This document shows positions 8,068-11,462 of a stretch of 11,462 nucleotides of DNA, piece by piece. The stretch is taken from positions 1 through 11,462 of the forward strand of contig JAKPOE010000156.1 in NCBI GenBank assembly GCA_029548025.1, read 5' to 3'. The position numbers were made by a program, and so were the translations under genes. Every line of letters begins with the position of its first letter. Positions within the stretch are counted from its first letter, which is position 1. The notes beneath the pieces were generated by a model that saw only the letters and a program-made list of their open reading frames with translations, did no database searches and was not told the origin of the DNA. The DNA comes from Spirochaetota bacterium. Its GTDB lineage: Bacteria > Spirochaetota > UBA4802 > UB4802.

Positions 8068-8076
8068 AGACAGCAT

Positions 8077-8085
8077 CTCCTCCTC
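8077..8085 (-). promoter_or_regulatory. Ribosome binding site that decides the chemoreceptor start
   Basis: On the minus strand GAGGAGGAG ends 9 bases before the ATG at 8067. An ATG at 8076 inside the longer frame is too close to the site to be used, which supports the shorter protein. Confidence 0.7.
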
Positions 8086-8175
8086 AGAAACTATAATTAT
8101 TAACCTCGCCCTGACCATTCTCCTTCGTAAGCAAGGGGGCATTGTCTTCATAAAATGGCATCATTAACCACTTTC

Positions 8176-8196
8176 ATTCCGGACCTGATCCGGAAT
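8176..8196. repeat. Perfect 8-bp palindromic repeat, REP-like
   Basis: ATTCCGGA (8176-8183) and TCCGGAAT (8189-8196) are perfect inverted repeats around the 5-base loop CCTGA, in the 206-base gap between the HD gene and the chemoreceptor gene. From memory, near-identical palindromes (TTCCGGA, short loop, TCCGGAA) are common as dispersed extragenic repeats in many bacterial genomes. For the minus-strand transcript it is followed by ATGAAAGTGG, not a T-run, so a terminator role is doubtful; a stable stem at the end of the HD-gene mRNA could still protect it. Confidence 0.65.
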
Positions 8197-8273
8197 CTGC
8201 TTTTTAGCCTTTATTAATCAATCATATAACAATCCAATACATTATTCAATGAAAATATTGTTTGTAAATTATA

Positions 8274-9518
8274 TTAAAAATCAAACTGTTCTTTAAATTC
8301 TTTTAATGAATTACGAAATGCTTCAGATCTTAATTCTTTAAAATGAGAATAATTATCCAGCATTGCTTCAACAATCATTGGGTCCAGTAAATCTTTTTTA
8401 GCTTTATTCATTGCAGACACTATCTTATTGTCATCCATTGCGCTTCGATATGGCCTTTCTTCAGCTAAAGCAGTAAATATGTCAGCAACCGCCATAATAC
8501 GGGAACCAATAGTTAAATTATCTTTTGTTATTTTAAAGGGGTAGCCTCTCCCATCCTGCCTTTCATGATGATATGATGCCCATTCATTTATTATTCTAAA
8601 TTCAGGAGAATCTATTACTGTCAATATAGTATAGGTAAAATAGGCATGTCGCTTCATTATCATCCATTCTTCTTTTGTTAATGGCCCTTGCTTTTCCAGA
8701 ATGGTTAACGGTATTGCTAACTTCCCTATATCATGCAGATGCCCTGCAATATCAAGCATCAAGCATTCTCGTTTTGAAATATTAAGTACTAAACCTAATT
8801 CTCTGGCAATATTAGCTACAGATGTTGAATGGGTTGCTGTAAACCGGCTTCTGAAATCTATAATCTTTGTAAACAGCCTGGATATTTCGTATATTTCATC
8901 CAATGAAAGCACTGGATTATGAAATACCAATGATTGTATTTTGTCGTCTATATTGTCAAATTGAAGGTCAAACCAGAATGACTCTTTTGCAGATACTTCC
9001 TCAAAGCATTGCACTATTTCAGGATCAAATCTTTTGCCAGAATATTTTTTTATTGTTGCCAGTACATCATCTTTTTGTAAAAGATAATCCTTACGCCTGT
9101 TAATGAGCACATCTACTCTATCCGCTACATGAATAATATAGGAAGTCAGGGGGATAGTTACCCCAATACTATTCTCCTTCCTCTGCATGTAATCAACATG
9201 ATGATAGCGTATAGCCTGCGCTAAATGTTGTGACAATTGGCATGAATTCAGCAGACGGTATCCCATTTCACAGTGATGATCAACGCCATTGCCATACTGA
9301 AAATCTGCAAGCTCTTTAAATTCTACCTCTTTTAAAACACCAATATCATGTAAAGAGCCGGCAATAACGGTATTTTTTATCTCTTCCGAGGATAGTCCCA
9401 TGCATTGAGCTATACAACCGGCAATATACGCTACACGTTTGTTGTGGCATCCAATATCTTTATCCACATAATCAATAGATCTGGATAAAGCCATATATAT
9501 ATCTTTTAATTGTGCCAT
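8274..9518 (-). CDS. Two-HD-domain protein, probable cyclic-di-GMP phosphodiesterase (HD-GYP type)
   Basis: The protein has 414 residues, starts at ATG 9518 and has no signal peptide or membrane segment, so it should be cytoplasmic. The N-terminal HD domain (about 10-145) keeps likely metal ligands His25, His57-Asp58, His81-His82, His106-His107 and Asp133 (VADRVDVL) but lacks the GYP loop. The C-terminal domain (about 205-400) is a full HD-GYP: His230, His262-Asp263 (GHLHDIGKL), His291, His317-His318 in YHHERQDGRGYP, and Asp346 in VADIFTALAEERPYR. HD-GYP enzymes hydrolyse cyclic di-GMP, affecting motility and surface growth. There is no receiver or PAS domain, so the N-terminal HD may sense a ligand or be a second catalytic or structural unit (inference). 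Upstream lies a candidate promoter at 9567-9595. The purine-rich AGGGGGG is 13-14 bases from the ATG, farther than ideal. The chemoreceptor gene follows in the same direction after 206 bases, so co-transcription is uncertain. Confidence 0.9.
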   Translation of the reverse strand: MAQLKDIYMALSRSIDYVDKDIGCHNKRVAYIAGCIAQCMGLSSEEIKNTVIAGSLHDIGVLKEVEFKELADFQYGNGVDHHCEMGYRLLNSCQLSQHLAQAIRYHHVDYMQRKENSIGVTIPLTSYIIHVADRVDVLINRRKDYLLQKDDVLATIKKYSGKRFDPEIVQCFEEVSAKESFWFDLQFDNIDDKIQSLVFHNPVLSLDEIYEISRLFTKIIDFRSRFTATHSTSVANIARELGLVLNISKRECLMLDIAGHLHDIGKLAIPLTILEKQGPLTKEEWMIMKRHAYFTYTILTVIDSPEFRIINEWASYHHERQDGRGYPFKITKDNLTIGSRIMAVADIFTALAEERPYRSAMDDNKIVSAMNKAKKDLLDPMIVEAMLDNYSHFKELRSEAFRNSLKEFKEQFDF

Positions 9519-9566
9519 ATAACAGTCATTTCCCCCCTACGGTTCATATATTAATTGTTTACACGA

Positions 9567-9595
9567 ATTGTATTGCATAAATAAGTTTTCTTCAA
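9567..9595 (-). promoter_or_regulatory. Candidate sigma70-type promoter of the HD-domain gene
   Basis: On the minus strand TTGAAG (9595-9590) and TACAAT (9572-9567) are separated by exactly 17 bases. Transcription would start near 9560, giving a leader of about 40 bases before the ATG at 9518. This agrees with the gene being transcribed apart from the aroC-ribF-ogt operon. Confidence 0.5.
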
Positions 9596-9697
9596 TATTA
9601 TTTTAGACCGTATAGACTGCTTTTGTACTGTATAACTACTATAGGCTCTGACCCCTTATATTTATATATTTATAAAACAAGTTGCTATTATTTGTAC

Positions 9698-9724
9698 AAT
9701 AATCATTATCAAAAATTGATTATT
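9698..9724. repeat. 8-bp AT-rich inverted repeat just after ogt
   Basis: AATAATCA (9698-9705) and TGATTATT (9717-9724) are perfect inverted repeats around an 11-base loop. They lie just downstream of the ogt stop for the leftward transcript. With one G-C pair and no following T-run the stem is a poor terminator, though it might mark the operon end. Confidence 0.35.
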
Positions 9725-9734
9725 AGGGGGGAAA

Positions 9735-10262
9735 TCAACCGTTATCCATGTCACGTTCATGGTGCAATAAAAACTGCTTTATTGCAACACCGCCAGTATA
9801 ATTTCCAATGGTACCATTTTTTTTAATAATTCTGTGGCAGGGGTATATAATGGGAAACATATTTTTTGCCATAACATTCCCAATAAATCGCGAGGCATTT
9901 TTCATGCCACTGCAAAGTGCCAGCTCGCCGTAGCTTCTGGTTTGTCCAGGTGGTATCTGTGATAGTGAGCGCAGAACCATTTGTTCCTTCCGGGTATACA
10001 GTGATAAATCACAGGGAGGCAGTGCTGTAATACGCTTGTTCATGTATGCATCAAAAAATAACTTCGCACACTCTAACGGCGGAGTGCTTCCTTTTTTTGC
10101 AGTATTAAGAATTGTACTATAATCATCACAGTGTAACATGGTATCAAAGAATAGTAATTTTATAGAGTAACTATCGCCAACAATAAAAAGCTTCCATTGA
10201 AAAAATGTAATGTGCACATACACACTATTTTTTAAATATACTGTTACATCTTCTGGAAACAC
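9735..10262 (-). CDS. ogt: Methylated-DNA-[protein]-cysteine S-methyltransferase (Ogt/AdaB type)
   Basis: The protein has 175 residues, the usual length for this family. It is a suicide DNA-repair protein that moves the methyl group from O6-methylguanine (or O4-methylthymine) to its own Cys. The C-terminal domain is typical: IPPGQTRSYGELA (104-116, the Tyr that helps flip the base), ASRFIGNVMAKN (123-134, helix-turn-helix with the Arg finger), then the active site IYPCHRI with Cys142, and GTIGNYTGG. The N-terminal ribonuclease-like domain (1-85) is diverged. The start is GTG at 10262; an ATG is available only in another frame. AAAAAAGGA near the end of ribF is a plausible ribosome site. The start lies 7 bases after the ribF stop, so it is the last gene of the aroC-ribF-ogt operon. 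There is no Ada regulatory domain, so it is probably not methylation-induced. Its last codons lie in the possible inverted-repeat element. Confidence 0.93.
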   Translation of the reverse strand: MFPEDVTVYLKNSVYVHITFFQWKLFIVGDSYSIKLLFFDTMLHCDDYSTILNTAKKGSTPPLECAKLFFDAYMNKRITALPPCDLSLYTRKEQMVLRSLSQIPPGQTRSYGELALCSGMKNASRFIGNVMAKNMFPIIYPCHRIIKKNGTIGNYTGGVAIKQFLLHHERDMDNG

Positions 10263-10269
10263 TATACAT

Positions 10270-11205
10270 CTATGTCCTTTTTTTTAACATTGTTTGCGCT
10301 GCAATCATATCGTTATGTAATTGTTCTTTTAATGCAGTCACAGATTCAAACCGCTTATCATCGCGAATGCGGTCATAAAAATACACCTCCACCTGCATCC
10401 CGTAGATATCACTGTTAAAATCAAAGATATTGACCTCAATGGTGCGCTCGGTATTGGCAAATGTTGGATTGTTTCCTATATTGAGCATTCCATCATACAT
10501 GGTGTTGTTGATAGTTACTCTCACTGCATATACGCCGTCTTTAGGAATAATCTTATCCATATCATCAGGTGCTATATTAGCGGTGGGATAGCCCAGCAGC
10601 CTGCCACGCATCTGTCCCTGCACCACCGTACCACTGAGGGAATATGCTCTTCCCAGCAATTCATTTGCCATAGCTATATTCCCGTCTTCAATCTCGGCAC
10701 GTATCCACGACGATGAAACAGGCTTTGACTGGATACATACCGGCTCTACTCGTTTTACCATAATCCCTTCTTTATGAGCTATCGCCTGCAGATACTCATA
10801 ATTGCCCTCTCTTCCCCGACCAAAAGCATGGTCATACCCAACAACAATATTGGCTTTCCCAATATGATAAAAAATAATCCTGTATAAAAATTCTTCGGCT
10901 GTAAGATTTGCAAGTTCATGGGTAAATGGCATCATTACAATATTTTTCACTCCCGTCGCTTCAATTGCTCGTATCTTTTCTGTTGATGTTGTTAACACTT
11001 TAGGTGGCGTATGCGGTGTAAGGAGTTTACGAGGGTGCTCACTAAACGTAAATACTATAGCATCGCCATTGATAGATGTTGCAACCTGCAGCATGGTTTC
11101 AAAGATTGCTTTATGACCGCAATGAACACCATCAAAGTTACCAATGGTTACAACGGGGTTATGAAATGTTTCCTCGCGTTCATCTAAACTATATAGTACT
11201 GTCAT
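10270..11205 (-). CDS. ribF: Bifunctional riboflavin kinase / FAD synthetase
   Basis: The protein has 311 residues, normal for the family. It phosphorylates riboflavin to FMN and adenylates FMN to FAD in the cytoplasm. The N-terminal FMN adenylyltransferase domain (about 15-175) shows the nucleotidyltransferase motif [11 protein letters not shown] (21-31), FSEHPRKLL (54-62), [14 protein letters not shown] (121-134) and SSSWIR (164-169). The C-terminal riboflavin kinase domain (about 182-308) shows [11 protein letters not shown] (201-211), DGVYAV (223-228), NIGNNPTF (242-249) and the catalytic Glu257 in [12 protein letters not shown] 11205 is the start. It overlaps the end of aroC by 17 bases, which suggests translational coupling, and the 3' end lies 7 bases before ogt. 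All key motifs are intact. Confidence 0.97.
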   Translation of the reverse strand: MTVLYSLDEREETFHNPVVTIGNFDGVHCGHKAIFETMLQVATSINGDAIVFTFSEHPRKLLTPHTPPKVLTTSTEKIRAIEATGVKNIVMMPFTHELANLTAEEFLYRIIFYHIGKANIVVGYDHAFGRGREGNYEYLQAIAHKEGIMVKRVEPVCIQSKPVSSSWIRAEIEDGNIAMANELLGRAYSLSGTVVQGQMRGRLLGYPTANIAPDDMDKIIPKDGVYAVRVTINNTMYDGMLNIGNNPTFANTERTIEVNIFDFNSDIYGMQVEVYFYDRIRDDKRFESVTALKEQLHNDMIAAQTMLKKRT

Positions 11206-11462
11206 GCCACCCTATCTTCTCCTGCACCAACCATGCATCATAGCATACCAGCGCAACCATTGCTTCAACAACCGGAATAATGCGTGGCACAATGCAGGGG
11301 TCATGTCTGCCTTTAATAGTAATATCTACATTATGGCTATAGATATTCATGGTTTGCTGAAGCATGGCAATGGAAGGGGTTGGCTTTACCGCAATCCGCA
11401 TTACAATATCCTGCCCTGTAGCAATGCCGCCCAGAATGCCACCGGCATTATTGGTTAAAAAT
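11189..11462 (-). CDS. aroC: Chorismate synthase, C-terminal part (5' end outside window)
   Basis: The last 90 codons of a gene entering from the right edge are present. Chorismate synthase makes chorismate from 5-enolpyruvylshikimate-3-phosphate using reduced FMN, the last step of the shikimate pathway. The visible residues carry the family's signature block: [17 protein letters not shown], then VKPTPSI, and [19 protein letters not shown] followed by [10 protein letters not shown]. The stop TAG is at 11189-11191, inside the ribF start region. The pairing with ribF is fitting, since chorismate synthase needs FMN. The block is diagnostic, so the identification is secure although most of the gene is not visible. 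Confidence 0.96.
   Translation of the reverse strand, partial: FLTNNAGGILGGIATGQDIVMRIAVKPTPSIAMLQQTMNIYSHNVDITIKGRHDPCIVPRIIPVVEAMVALVCYDAWLVQEKIGWHDSTI

Larger units (their letters stand above)
9519..9745. mobile_element. Possible small inverted-repeat (MITE-like) element between the HD gene and ogt
   Basis: The ends match as imperfect inverted repeats of about 21 bases. Both begin ATAAC at the outer edge and share the exact 12-mer ATTTCCCCCCTA (9528-9539, and its complement at 9724-9735). The outer edges are flanked by CCAT on both sides (9515-9518 and 9746-9749), which could be a 4-base target duplication. There is no room for a transposase. If real, the element supplies the ogt stop codon and the leader and promoter of the HD gene. 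Chance is possible, because the match is partly a six-base G/C run and the flanking repeat is short. Confidence 0.35.

Noticed and set aside
8068..8151. 28-residue N-terminal extension of the chemoreceptor
   Set aside because: It has no well-spaced ribosome site and is unlike known receptor N-termini; GAGGAGGAG lies correctly before the ATG at 8067.
8176..8205. Hairpin plus T-run as an intrinsic terminator
   Set aside because: The TTTTT follows the hairpin only on the plus strand, where no gene is being transcribed; both neighbours are on the minus strand.
8100..8230. Sigma28-type flagellar promoter upstream of the chemoreceptor
   Set aside because: A TAAA with a CCGGAT-like box can be found on the minus strand, but the box falls in the palindromic repeat and the match and spacing are too poor.
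1..11462. CRISPR array, tRNA or rRNA gene
   Set aside because: No regularly spaced direct repeats, cloverleaf-like segments or conserved rRNA stretches were seen on either strand.

Overview
The window looks like a chromosomal stretch of a diderm (Gram-negative type) bacterium. Most of it is AT-rich; the first 2.1 kb is visibly richer in G and C. The evidence for a diderm is two lipoprotein signals, secreted proteins and a two-transmembrane chemoreceptor. A spirochaete is a reasonable guess: relaxed lipobox, Cys followed by a long Gly tract, fibronectin-type lipoprotein, and a very large low-homology protein next door. Nothing in the sequence proves it, and no rRNA or tRNA is present.

Layout, left to right. 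(1) 1-2143, minus strand: the interior of a large, unrecognised protein. Its 3' end is outside the window, and its 5' end meets an AT-rich non-coding stretch without a convincing start, so it may be broken. (2) 2144-2463: AT-rich intergenic region with a possible plus-strand promoter and three inverted repeats. (3) 2464-6237, plus strand: three closely spaced genes forming a probable operon. They encode a lipoprotein of fibronectin type III-like repeats, a secreted subtilisin-like protease with its own prodomain and a large insertion in the catalytic domain, and a small lipoprotein-like protein whose C-terminal half resembles the protease prodomain. (4) 6250-8067, minus: a methyl-accepting chemotaxis protein with a periplasmic c-type-haem motif. 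(5) 8274-9518, minus: a two-HD-domain cyclic-di-GMP phosphodiesterase candidate. (6) 9519-9745: a possible small inverted-repeat element carrying a promoter for the HD gene. (7) 9735-11462, minus: chorismate synthase end (aroC), ribF and an Ogt-type DNA methyltransferase, overlapping or nearly so, clearly one operon.

The most unusual part is the plus-strand cassette. A protease carrying its own inhibitor-like prodomain is followed after 14 bases by a separate exported copy of what looks like the same fold, and is preceded by a surface multi-FN3 lipoprotein. My inference is that this is a cell-surface proteolysis module in which the small protein controls or chaperones the protease and the FN3 protein binds a target or partner. 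The flanking minus-strand genes are a haem-type sensor, a second-messenger phosphodiesterase and housekeeping metabolism; they share no obvious pathway with the cassette.
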